NCBI GenBank assembly: GCA_949317995.1
Contig: OX439041.1
Span: forward strand, 15,903,501 to 15,967,500
Direction: 5' to 3'
From: Acholoe squamosa
Taxonomy: Eukaryota; Annelida; Polychaeta; Phyllodocida; Polynoidae
DNA length: 64,000 bases
Shown piece by piece: positions 34,607-46,239 of this stretch. The notes below the pieces were generated by a model that did not search any database, was not told the DNA's origin, and saw only the letters and a list, made by a program, of their open reading frames with translations. Position numbers and translations under genes: made by a program. Position 1 is the first letter of the stretch. Every line of letters begins with the position of its first letter.

Positions 34607-34982
34607 TGTAGAGGTACGCATTGTCTAACCATAGAGTTGGGTACCGTCTGACGTGGCGGGTGAGTCGAGTCGTCGGACGTTCCTCAGGTTCCGGATAGGT
34701 GGCAGCACCGATCCGGGTCTGTGGGGACATCTGACGACGAACACCTGGGTCCTTATATAAAGCCCAGGGCTCAGTCGCTACATCAGAGGCCCTTCTGGCC
34801 TCCGCACCATGTAGACCATTATCCATCAACATTAGCTGCCTCTTCTATACCATCCGGCAGCCGTGAGTGTACACTAAGAAATAAAACTAACCGTTGGCAT
34901 ACACTTGGAATACTGTCTTACTCATTTTTTCCGAATCGTAAGACCCGAACCCCCCAGGTCCGTAAGGCCACAAACCCTTACA
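34607..34982 (+). repeat. 3' LTR of copy B
   Basis: 376 bp, TGTAGAGG to CCCTTACA. By direct comparison it differs from the 5' LTR at nine substitutions and one inserted C in a C-run. It is followed by the GTAG target duplication (34983-34986). Confidence 0.97.
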
Positions 34983-36950
34983 GTAGTGGCCTGCATTAAA
35001 TCACTTCTGAGGCAGCTTCTGCTGCCCCCCTACTACTCCCATGAACTCAAGTCTTATTTCTGTTATTCCCCTCATGCTATGGTGATTAATTTTGCTTAGA
35101 AACAGGCATTCCTTTAATCTATCTGCATGGCATGGCTAAATCCACGGGCTTAGGTCCTATATCAACTTATTGCAGCAGGACTAAAGGTGAAACCATATAA
35201 TTGTGAAGAGTGATGTTCCTTGGGCACACAGTTAGAAAGGGGGGGGGAAGGTCACTTATCTATCCAAGGTGGAGGTAGGGAGAGAGTGGACAGCAACAAA
35301 GAGTATTTCTGGGGTCTGCAGTTTCTTGTGCCTAGCCGTTGTGTAATGGTCAACCCTAGGTTAGCAATAACTTGAATACTTTAAGAATACTTGACTATTT
35401 TATACATCATGTTTACATACAACTAGAGAGAGAGAAAGTGAAACAGAATACGGTGTATAATTAAGATGTCCAAAAATAAGTGGACAAGTGGTGTGTCGTG
35501 TCTTATATTGAAAATGAAAGAAAGTACTTACATCACCTGTTATATTCATGTTCATACATCATGTTTACATAAAACAAAAGAGAGAGAAAGCGAAAGAGCA
35601 TACGGTTTGGGTCACAGTCTAGAAACACCCCCCTAACATCCAGATGTAATGAAGGAAATGTGACAGTCTTTTGACATCAACGGGTGATCTCATGATTGAG
35701 ATTACAGGCATTATATATATGCAGGCTGATTAATGTAACTCAAAAGCTGCTATAATTAATCATTGTCCTAAAAGTATGTATCTCATGAAATCCGTTGTAG
35801 GAAGATGAATTTTGATCTTGGCAGTTTCCAGAATATTCAACAACTACTAATACCTTTGGATGGCATTAGCGACTGTTTTTAAAAATATTTGGACTACCTT
35901 TATCTCAATCTTGATATAAAAATAGATTGGCAGATCTTCTTTATGGTATTATAACACAGGTGCCTCATAAAATGGAATTACAATGGCTAAGGTTAGGGGT
36001 GCCAGTAATTTATTGCCCACCTATATCAGTTAAACCTGCCCATTGCACTGTGACTAGCATTAAACCAAGCACATAAGGTGAACTTCCTGGCTATTTCTAT
36101 GGGGCTAGACACTTACCTGTTCAGCCATGTAAATTTCAGGGGAAAATGGGCGAAAACAGACGCAAATTACACTTTTTGAATGACAACCCAGCTTTGAACA
36201 GCTCTGTAGACCTTAATAATTGGAGTATCAACAAAAGAAAAATTCTAAAATTCCTCCAAAATTAATCTGAACTCACCAGAAGTAACACATACAACAAATT
36301 TCTATCCTGTAACGATGTTCATAGCAAAAGAAGCTAAAAAGAACTTTTTTGTTCCATTCACATTCCATAGATAACAAAATGTTACAGGGTGGAAGGAAAT
36401 TGATAAAGGCACTAATTATGCTTCCCACCATGACATAATATGTGCAGTAGGCTAGGGGCTGATAGGGCCCACCATGCACTCCCCCGCACATCCCAACGTG
36501 ACAGGTATTTTTTCGATCCTTAGGGTCCCCTGAACAAGATTCAAGATGTTAACATTGATTATCTTGGGATGCACTACCGGTATTTGCTCATTATCCATGT
36601 GCGGGTTCATACCACTTTTGGATCAATTTTGCTACCATGTTATTCAAGGGGTATGCTCAATCCCTAAGCTCTAAGACTATTTTACATTGTCTAGATCCTG
36701 AAGCTATTGGTCCCATTGGAAAGAAGACATAATAAGCTTTACATTAAGCCCTAATACATGTTTTTAAGTTCAGATTTGAGTGTACCAGATGGTCGGGAAG
36801 ACGGAAGATTGAAATCACAAAGTTCCTTTTTTAACTGAAAATTTTAAATGCACTCCAGATACATGTAAAAAACTTGCTCTTATCCTCACCTAACCACAAT
36901 ATCTAATATGATTTATGTAGGCCAAACCTATATGAGTAATATGAGACATT

Positions 36951-39710
36951 TTGCAGCAGGCACATTCCAGCTTAAGTCTATCTTTCTTTGTCATCAGATG
37001 CATTTAGTTCATATCTTGTGATATAATGCATGCAGCATAATATGGATGGTTTTTAGGCAATCAGTCTCAGAGATATTTTTCATGGGTCTGTGGATGGGCT
37101 TCTATGCTATTTTGTATGAAATATTGATGTGCAAGTGGCTAAAAATGGCTGTCCTCAACTTGAATTTTCATTTTCTCAGCATAATTGTAAAATGATTTCT
37201 AGTAGTAGTCATCTATGTATGTAATAAATGGGCACAATGGTTGTGGTCTCACCTTTTGAACACGTTTTATGTTTTGACTCTGTGTTAGATAGATGCTAAG
37301 CTATGACTTTTTATGTAATGTCCTCAGATTTCAGTTCATTTCCGAACGATTAACTGAAAAATGTCCTCAAATTATATACAAGCACAAATAGTTAACTTTT
37401 GACCCCTCCCCGAGCCTGCATGTCTGGTCCTTCCTTGCACTACAGGTTATGACATTTTGACCCTCCCCCTTACAGCCAACCCCCCCCACCTAAGCTTTGT
37501 GGAGTTTTGACCTACCCCCCACCCTTCCCCACCCCCCCTCCCACCCCAACAACCCAAATCCACCAGGTGCCACCGAGTATCGCAGCACAAAACCTTTCAA
37601 GAGTTACAGGGTCCAATTACCTGTTTTGGATGCTCCTGGACAGGCAAGAGGTTCATTGATTATGGTGGGCATTAAAGATAGTGCTTAATGATAGTGCTCA
37701 ATAATTAGGATGAGATTAGATGTTTAGCTAAAGAAAAATATTTTTCAGCAGAATAGACACTATTCAGCATATTGGTCAACAGTATTCATGTCCTAACATA
37801 ATACAAGGGTATGTCATCCCCAAGTGATGCCTTGACCTTACTTGATGATGCCCTCTGTTATCTTACCTCTTACTGCCTGCTCCCTCTCATCCCATCTTAC
37901 TCTCCCTCCTGTCACTATCATCTTTCTCCCCACTTTCTCCTCACATCTTGCCCATCCCTCTTCCCACATATCATTGCAATCTATCCCAACTCATGTTCCA
38001 CATCACCCCTTGGGACCTTTTCTCTAACAGACCATTCATCATTACCTCACACTCAACTCACATCTAACTGTCTATTGTCTCTCACCCCGCCTCGCATCCA
38101 CAACCCTCCCTCACTTGTCATAGACTATACCTGTCACCCAATAATGTATCTTTCATCTCATCCGTTCTTCTATCATTAGACCCCTATAGATCCCCTGAAA
38201 ATGAGTTTTAGTTAAACCCTTATATATGATACTGAACCCTGGGAAGACAGCCAGACATTTGGTCCAGCAGTGTAACAATTTCTCCTGGCACTGTAGTTAT
38301 TCTGTCTCGCTTTTATATATACTACAAATGTCATTCTTACTTTCTTTCCTTTTTTACTGTATCCAAGAAATCAATTTTTGTTAAGTCTCCAGAAAGAAAA
38401 TCAAATCTTGTCAAACATTTGTTTTGAAGAAGGGGTTGTCCATAGATTATGTTCAAAAGTAGCAGAGAATGATTCCAAGCTCCCTGTGCATTTCTATGGT
38501 AGGAGCATGAATAAGGGAGAAGGGAGGGGATCAAAATGGTAATAAAAAGCATTATATCATTAATGCATAGCCCTCTAACATATTATGTCCCTGTCCTTAG
38601 ATATGTTCAATAATATTTCCCTTCAGACTATATTCCATCATTTGCTTTTTATTTCCTGATCTGAGGTAGCATTGTGACCATGATTTACTTGATTTCACCT
38701 AGATCTAGGGAAAGGTTTTACCAATTAGATGTCTAAAAAATGAGGCTCAATTATGCTCTTATTGTTGTTGCAAAGATAAGATATTAACAATATAAAATAT
38801 CAATACAGCAGGAAAAAAGTGCAATATAATGTCCTGCAACACTCCATTCCAGTTGGTACAGCTCCTGTTTCACACATAAATGGAATTCATATGCAAATCA
38901 TATATAAATGACTGTACTTCTAATTTATTGTTTGGAAATGAACTTGATCTTAGTGACATCTGAGACTTAAATGAATTAATTCTAAATCACCTCACAACTG
39001 CAATACAATAACTTCTGGCAAAATAGATGTATATGAAGACAGAAAAGGGTTAACTTTGAATAGATGAATAATTCCCCAAATTGTAATCACAACATATTGT
39101 AGTTCTGCTGGTTTATAATAAGGTCAGAGGGTGATATGGGTCTTGAGTACCTGAATCATGCAGCATTTTTGGACATATGATAACACTTATATCCTTACAA
39201 AATGGTTCAAAAGTCGCACATAGAAAATATTTAGATATTGCCATATTCAAATGCAGTTCATCAAGAGCTTTTATTTGGTACGTGACACTTGCATATTTGT
39301 ACCAGTTTGCCCTATGGAGATCTTCTGGCAATAAATGTAGTCAGATCAATTAAAAAATTGTTTTAACTGAGATAATCAACATATTAAACATATAATGATT
39401 CATAAATCCCATACAATTCCTATGTAATATTATATAACCACAGATTATATAGCTATGTCTTTTGGTATTTGTGGCTCAAATTAAGTTTAGTAACCAAGAA
39501 TTCTAAAAGACATCTACCCATATGTTAGAAAAATGCCAAAATACCAAACTTGAAAAATCTAATATTTTTGACACTACACCACTTCAAACGGGCATATCTA
39601 GGCTTCTAAATGTGTCACTTCAGTACCACTTTGTAAGGATGGGTCACATATAAAACATGACATACACTATTTTGTGCATGCAGGTAGATGCTGATCATAG
39701 TTCAGGTGCC
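36951..39710. other. Noncoding stretch with C- and pyrimidine-rich segments
   Basis: No gene is seen. C-rich low-complexity DNA lies at about 37470-37560 and a C/T-rich stretch at about 37850-38180. The Pro/Ser-rich ORFs over these are translations of biased composition. Confidence 0.55.
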
Positions 39711-40260
39711 ATAAAATAGCATCAGCAGGCCTGAATTATGATTGAATATTGATTCTATAATGCATTTGATGTATGTATAATTAAAGGTTTTGAAATGAAA
39801 ATGGGCCACATGGGAAAACTAATAACTAAGAAAATGATATAAACACATTAAACATGGGAAGAACATAAAATAGCATCAGTAAGCCTGAATTAAGGTTGAA
39901 TATTCATACTATAATGCATTTAATATGTGTATAATTAAACGTTTGGAAATGAGAATGGGCCACGATGACCCCACCTTCAAGATACTATAACTAAGAAAAT
40001 AATAAAGCATGAGTGCTGAAACTTTGGGTATATAACACACTAACCATGGGGAAAACACAAATTAGCATTAGCAGGCCTGAATTAAGGTTGAATATTCATC
40101 CTATAATGCATTTAGTATGTATATAATTAAACATTCAGAAATGAAAATGGGCCAAATGGGAAAACTAGGATCCCAACTTCAAGATACTATAACTAAGCAA
40201 ATAACAAACCCAGAGTGCTGTAAATTTGAATATAGAACACACTAAACATGAGGAATAAAG
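39711..40260 (+). repeat. Three tandem diverged units of about 155-190 bp
   Basis: Starts at about 39711, 39866 and 40052, each with CATCAGCAGGCCTGAATTA-type sequence, then GAATATT, ATAATGCATTT, GTATAATTAAA, GAAATGAAAATGGGCCA and ACTAAGAAAAT. The units vary in length by indels. Noncoding. Confidence 0.85.
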
Positions 40261-40519
40261 TATTTCAATATCAACATGATTTGGTACATTAGAATTTTTG
40301 ACCATTTAGGACCCCTAACAGATAGACTTAACATGGAATGTGCCAGCAATAGTAGTTTTGCATAGCAACAATGCCAAATGTCCCCAATTTCACCTTAAGA
40401 GACTTGTGCTGTGTGTGAAAAATCAATGACTAATCAAGTGTATTTGTAATAGAAACGTGTCACAAATTGAAACCAGACATTGAATCTGTGTGCAGGCAAA
40501 CTGAGGACTTTCCCTAATC

Positions 40520-40870
40520 AAACCTCCCACTTGGCAAAAAACGTATTTTCAATGTTTGCAAACAATTTTTTTAGGTTTTGTTAAAAATGTTTTTAAACAT
40601 GTTTTTTTTCGACCAATTCTCAAAAAAATAAAGATGTTTGTTTTATCAACCAAATAAAAACGTTTATTACTTTAGTTTCTTTTATGTTAAGAAATGTTTT
40701 TTTACCTAGAAATATAAATGTTTTTATAGAATGTTAAAATAGCATCTTTTTCTGTACATGTTTTGACATTACTTTGATGTTTAAAAACAAACATTTGGCA
40801 AACTGAGGAACGAAATAAAAACTTCTTTTTTAACGTAAAAACCATTTTTACGTCAAGTAGGCTGTGTGTT
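40520..40870. mobile_element. Possible MITE with AAAACGTT/TTTACGT words
   Basis: The ends ACTTGGCAAAAAACGT and, reversed, ACTTGACGTAAAAATGG are imperfect inverted repeats. The interior is a series of AAATGTTTTT/AACGTTTAT words. A similar AAAACGTT cluster lies at 41235-41310. The assignment is weak. Confidence 0.35.
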
Positions 40871-42600
40871 TACAAAGTGGGGACTTGCCCACACAGTGTA
40901 TGTATGCAAAATGAGGGCTAGATGACTTTGTCTATGGTATAGACAATCTCAAAAGGTGTAGTTAAACTGGGGGCTTGGAATTAGGTATGGAACTTTGGAC
41001 ATGATGACACAGCACATGTTTGCAAATAGATGATGTGGACTTAGATGTACTCCATACAGTGTGGTTAGGCAAACTGGGGACAGTTGTAGCGAATATAGAA
41101 CATGGTGTTGGATATACTCCACAGTGTGTGTAGGCAAACTGAGGACATAACTACTCAGTGTGTGTATGCAAATAGATGACATGGTCTTAGAAACACTCCA
41201 CACAGTGTGTCTAGGCAAATAGAGGACATGCCCAGTCAACAAAAAACGTTGCAAAACGTTTCAGAACGTTTCCCTATACCTCATTATCATGGAAAAAAAC
41301 GTTTTAAAATGCACGTAGTGCATGTCTGCAAGTAGAGAATTTGGTCTGAGATATATGGGTCAGGCCCCCAGAAACCATCAGATTTCTGATTTTAAAGTCA
41401 GAGTTTCTTTATACAACCTTATTACATTTTGTGAAGGGTTATCTTACCTACTTAGAAACCCCTTTTATACAGACTTCCTACCAATCGAAGGACATGTCCA
41501 CAGAGTGTTTGTATGCTAATAGAGGTCACGGTCTTAGATACACTCTACACAGTGTGTGTAGGCAAAGTGATGACATGGCCACACAGTGTGTGTATGCAAA
41601 CCGAGGACATTGCCACACAGTGTGTGTATGCAAACTGAGGACATGGTCTTAGATACACTTCACACAATGTGTGTAGGCAAAGTGAGGACATGGCCATACA
41701 GTGTGTGTATGCGAATAGAGGACTTGGTCTTAGATATACTCCACACAGTGTGTGTAGGCAAACTGAGGACATGGCCACAGAGTGTGTGTATGCAAATAGA
41801 GGAGATGGTCTTAGATACACTCCATACAGTGTGTGTAGTCAAACTGAGAACATGGACACACAATGTGTGTATGCAAATAGAGGACATGGTGTTAGATACA
41901 CTCCCAGTCAATATGAAAACTCATCGGACATTTGCTTTTGCCGACAAAATTGCTCCTGGCAACTGAAATCATCAAACTGTCAGACGGAATGTCTGCCTGT
42001 ATTTATGGAACCTTGGGCTACATTTTGTTTTTTTACAGCATGCAAATCAGACCATTATTAAGGTTTTTACCGCCTAAAACAAAAGCAGTTACTTTTAGTT
42101 AAATTTTGAAGAGTTAAATGGTTAAAATAGTTATTTGATTCTGTTCTTTTTTTTCTGTTATTTCTCATCAAAAATAATCTTGAGGTATTCAGTCCTGCCA
42201 AACTCAATCCAGGCCTGCGAAATGATTAGATCTGCAGGACCGAATGGCCTGCAAGGGGAAAATCTTTTCTTATAGACTGCACTCCACACAGTGTGTGTAT
42301 GCAAACTGAGGACATGGCCACATAGTGTATGCCAATAGAGGATGTGGTCTTAGTTAAGGTCCACACAGTGTGTAGACATATTGGGGACATGGCCCCACAG
42401 TGTGTCTATGCAAAAAGAGGACTTGGTCTGAGACACAGCATGTGTAGGCAAACTGGGGACTTAGTCTACGATATACTCCATGCAGTATGTGTAGACAAAC
42501 TGAGGGCAAAGCCATACAATGTGTGTTAGAATAGAAGACTTAGTCTTAGATATACTCCACACAGTGTGTGGAGGAAAACTGAGGACATGGCCACACCTCC
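40870..42600 (+). repeat. Minisatellite of alternating half-units (about 40 + 40 bp)
   Basis: Half-unit a: CAGTGTGTGTATGCAAATAG, AGGACATGGTCTTAGATACA, CTCCACA. Half-unit b: CAGTGTGTGTAGGCAAACTG, AGGACATGGCCACA. They alternate many times, so the true period is about 80 bp. The array is interrupted at about 41235-41480 and 41903-42285 by unrelated sequence; both interruptions begin with CCCAGTCAA. Several overlapping ORFs on both strands are repeat translations (MCRQ, YANRGHG), not genes. Confidence 0.92.
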
Positions 42601-44044
42601 TCCTCCAATGCAGCAGAATTTATACAGTCAGCTTTGTTTATCATTTGACAAATCACTGCTGAACAATATTTCAGCTTTGATATATCAACTATTGATCTGA
42701 TGTTGAAATGGTGATGGTTGACAAAATTGATTTGGAATGATTGAAAAAGTGTTGAAGACAGGTTGATCAAAACTGTCAACACAATATTAACCAGTTGGTA
42801 ATGTTGATGAAATTGTCAATGAGAGCCACTGATTCCTGACAACTCAAGGGACATCCCATTCAGATGGCCATGTTCTGTTCCAGCTCTTCCACCATCCTGG
42901 TCTAGCCAGGGGGTCCAGGCCCATTGAATCTCGACCTTCACCAGGACCTTTTCCAGCAAAGACTGGTGTGCAACAACTGACCACCCAGCTTCTAGTAATT
43001 TACCTCTAACCCTAAGTTATCAGCAGCCTCCTTAGTATTCCTCTTGCAGTTTTCGCAAACTTCTGTGAATGCTTCTCGTTTGTCTGTTCTGTGGCTCCCT
43101 GCTGGGGTAGTGTGCTTTTCAGGTGACTCTTTGAATTCTTGCTCACTACTGGTTGCTATATAACTATTCCCTCCTAGGATAGATCAACTAAGCTGCCTCT
43201 TCTGCCCCCTCCTAATATGTCTTTGAGCCTTTGTCTATCCTCAAATTCTCTCCCTCTGTTTACTGGCAGGCCTTACCAACTTAGGCAGTTGGAGGTATAC
43301 ACTATCTAGTCAGTTGCTTGGGCACATTCTCAGGAGGCCCTCCCCAGGATGGGTGAATGGCATCAGGTTAATAGTTGGACACATCTGAGACACATCTTCC
43401 TTGGGATAGCCTTCTAATTGCCTGTCCCTCATTTCTGGGCTTAAGTGGACAATATGTTAAAAACTGGGACCTTACAGCCAGCCAATTGCCATGGTGTATC
43501 GAGCTCTTTTGGGCACCCCCTCCTAATGCCAGAGTAGTATAGGGTGAGCTTCTAGAACATAGTTTGATTAAGGGCAAATTTTGGAGGGAAGGGTCTACGA
43601 GGGGGGGGGGGGAGAAGACTCATGGGCCTTCCCTCAGAGCATCTCAACTGAAGATGCTGCCCCCTGGTGTTTTACATTAGAGTTGCATAATTTAGTGGCG
43701 CAAAATAATAGCAACATGCGTGCATGACATAGAAACGTCAAACAAATCTAGCAATCTCCAAGCAGATCCTTTCGGAAGTACATTTTTAAAGTTTCTCTGG
43801 AACTACCAGTCAGATCTTAACATATGACCTATAAACTTGAAGCCCATGGGGAGTACCATTTAGATCTGCAGATCCAATATTGGGACCATTGCAGATTTAC
43901 TGGTGACTTTTGAGGTTATAAAACGATTCACCAAGCAAGTAAACAAAGAACACCTCAAAAGTAAAGTATCAGGAACTAATCAAGTTTGTGAAACACCCCC
44001 AAAGTATTAGAATATTTTTGTTGAAATATTAACATATGTCGAGT

Positions 44045-44195
44045 TAGCTGTCGAGTTAGGCACTTTCCTCACTTCTTCACAGCCTGAAAATTTTGCTTCA
44101 TCTGTTACCCCAAGGGTACCCCACTCTGAAGCAGATACAAATTGAACATTTCTAACCAGCAATTTAGCAACCCATTTTTATATATAGCGTAACCA
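44045..44195 (-). repeat. Dispersed repeat, inverted copy of 15690-15815
   Basis: Shared in reverse: TTCACAGCCTG, AATTTTGCTTCAT, TACCCCAAGGGTACC, CATTTCTAACCAG and TTTTTATATATAG. Two copies 28 kb apart in opposite orientation indicate a mobile-element-derived family. Confidence 0.7.
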
Positions 44196-44467
44196 AAATG
44201 GCAGGACCCCACACTCCAGGGTGGTGACTGAACAAGGATCCCACATCCCAGCAGCAGAAGGTATATGAACCAAAAAGGTGTCTGTATCAAGGGAACATGA
44301 TAGATATTAACCTGCATGCATCAATGTCTAATAACAATTCAAGTCTTGTGGTCCACATTCATACAACAATAGTGAATTCAATTTCTGGCCCTTTTCTCAT
44401 CTGAATTAATGTACACATGAGCTTTGAAGTGGGGAAGGACCCCACAGTACATGGTAAGGACTGGCTA

Positions 44468-44565
44468 CCCAGCTAGCACTACTCGTGTAATTTACTTCAT
44501 TCTTACGTGAAAACTGATTGTTTTTACGTAAAAAGACATCATTTGGATGAGTTGTGCTAGCAGGG
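44468..44565. mobile_element. 98-bp MITE with TA target duplication
   Basis: The ends CCCAGCTAGCACTACTC and, reversed, CCCTGCTAGCACAACTC are 17-bp inverted repeats flanked by TA on both sides. The interior has TTACGTGAAAA/TTTTTACGTAAAA symmetry. A TA duplication is the hallmark of Tc1/mariner-type insertion. Confidence 0.7.
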
Positions 44566-45607
44566 TAAAGACCCTATAAGCCAGGGGGAGGACTGACATA
44601 AATATGTCTTTGTCCTTCCTACATTAGAGCTGTCAGAGAGTAGAGAAGAGAACACATACCACAGTTGTTCATACAATCTTCTCAAAAGTTGCATGATTAT
44701 TTTTCTGTGATTTTGACTGTATATTACCTTAATGTTGGTTTTAGGTTCAGATGAAAATTCTGTACAGTACATCAGAGCCATCTAAATGTCTCCTCTGCTG
44801 CAGGAAAAAGGGGGAGTACAGTACTGGGGTCCACACGGGTCCCACCAGAACATGGCATATTTTATTGATTTATGAATAAATGAGCCAGGCCTTTTCCATG
44901 AAATTTGCTAGGCATGTACACATTTCGGGATCCTATCATATAAAAAAGAAAAATCGCATTCGGTCACTATATTTTTTGATTGGCAATATTTTGACAGTTT
45001 TTCATTTTTTCTCCCATTAATTATCTGTTAAATAGACATATCAAAACTGATGATGATAACATGATTACCACTTAAAAAAATGCTTAATATCCTAAGGAAT
45101 AAACATACAAAAGATCAAATTTGTCTGTCAGGTTGGGGGGGGGGGGTTACTGTGCATTTCATATACTGTATTTTATATCGCTCTGTACATATTTTCGAGA
45201 ATGACAAAATGACACCTGGGATGGGGAAAATTTAGTAAAGGTACGTGGTGAGGTAATTAAAGTTCAAAATTAGTTAAAACATAACCCCTGATAGACTGGG
45301 ACTTTATCCATTCAATTCACTTGCAGAGACTTAAAGAGACTCAAGTTTAGATTTACGTCTGTATTGATGAACATAGGCCTACTCTCATTGAAATAGCATT
45401 GACACAAGGTCCTGTCCGCGAACGGTTGAGCAGTAAAGGGGGATTTGGCGTAGTACCCTAAAATAGCGCCAGGGCGTGGCTGTATTCGGTATCATACGGA
45501 CTTGCCCTCCATCCCCTGGGCCTCTACCCCGTACAGGCAGGGTTGCCGAATTGACAGCCCGCCATCCGCGGCTTAAACTATGTCTTCCCCGGGTCTGTCG
45601 CCCGTAG

Positions 45608-45690
45608 TACGCCATGGCCAAGCAGTCAACGCATTTGCATTCAAATCCGTAGGCGGGAGGCCGCGCGGGTTCGAGTCCCGATATGGGCAT
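45608..45690 (+). tRNA. tRNA-like sequence (A and B boxes), probably a pseudogene or SINE head
   Basis: TGGCCAAGCAGTCAACGC (45615-45632) resembles an A box and D arm. GGTTCGAGTCC (45668-45678) is a perfect B box/T loop. A GC-rich segment between could be the long variable arm of a Leu/Ser-type tRNA. The anticodon arm does not fold into a 5-bp stem with a 7-base loop, and the acceptor stem pairs only imperfectly. A working tRNA is therefore doubtful. Confidence 0.4.
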
Positions 45691-46239
45691 AGGTTGTTGT
45701 ATATGATTCCATGAATTTTTGTCAGTGGCAATTTTGTGACAATCGCACACAATAGAAATGTAATTCAAGCACCAAAAGAAGAGAGCTTTATGATATCTTT
45801 CCTTATAGCTTTCTACCTCTTCTACTGGGATCAGAACAACAAACTTTACATTTTCTGAATGAGCAGAAGCCAGACTTTTGCACAGTGCTATTCATTTGAC
45901 GCTACAATGATAACATCTTGCTTCAGCCTGGCTTTACTATAGGTGATATCAGTTAAATGTAAGATTTATGATAAAAGTAGGGGTCGGGGGAAAGCTTCTG
46001 GTTTTTAAATTTTGTTCTATCACTAGCGGTTGTCCCAATATCGTTGACGACAAAAGTGGTCTTTGTGTTTGGCTTTGTGTATGACCTTAGTTCCAGACTT
46101 CCCCACCTGGGACAGCACCTACTGACTGAGTGTAGCATCTAGCTATAGTCTACACCCAGGGCTTATTCATTCTTATTCATGTATCATAATCATAGCATGG
46201 AGAAAACTCATAATCAAAACTCAAACTTGGGCATAAATC

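Larger units (their letters stand above)
22669..34982 (+). mobile_element. Ty3/Gypsy-type LTR retrotransposon, copy B (complete, 12.3 kb)
   Basis: The order is LTR, primer-binding site, gag, pol (protease, RT, RNase H, integrase), CRE-pair spacer, ORF3, long AT-rich 3' region, purine tract, LTR. Integrase after RNase H is the Ty3/Gypsy order. At 12.3 kb it is well above the 5-8 kb usual for Gypsy elements. The excess comes from a long gag, ORF3 and the 1.55-kb 3' region. Its LTRs differ by 9 substitutions and 1 indel (about 2.4%), and pol and ORF3 are broken, so it is no longer autonomous. Confidence 0.97.
21426..36944 (+). repeat. Tandem duplication, unit 2, split by copy B
   Basis: The left part (21426-22668) matches 18212-19455. 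The right part (34983-36944) matches 19452-21425. Between them lies the 12.3-kb LTR element with its 4-bp target duplication. Removing the element and one GTAG restores a unit of almost the same length as unit 1. Confidence 0.95.
42601..46239. other. Mostly noncoding stretch
   Basis: No supported protein gene. It contains a dispersed repeat (about 44045-44195), a short MITE (44468-44565), G-homopolymers at about 43601 and 45133, and a GC-rich segment with a tRNA-like sequence (45.4-45.7 kb). The 127-codon minus-strand ORF at 45385-45768 overlaps the tRNA-like DNA and shows no protein pattern. Confidence 0.55.

Noticed and set aside
41545-42061. Overlapping ORFs of 83-130 codons on both strands
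   Set aside because: Translations of the TGTGTGTATGCAAA minisatellite; the products are themselves tandem repeats without domains.
40870-42600. Direct repeats with spacers resembling a CRISPR array
   Set aside because: The repeats are contiguous diverged half-units with no unique fixed-length spacers, and the context is an animal genome. It is a minisatellite.
45608-45690. Functional Leu/Ser tRNA gene
   Set aside because: A and B boxes are good, but the anticodon stem-loop and acceptor stem do not fold properly. It is listed only as tRNA-like.
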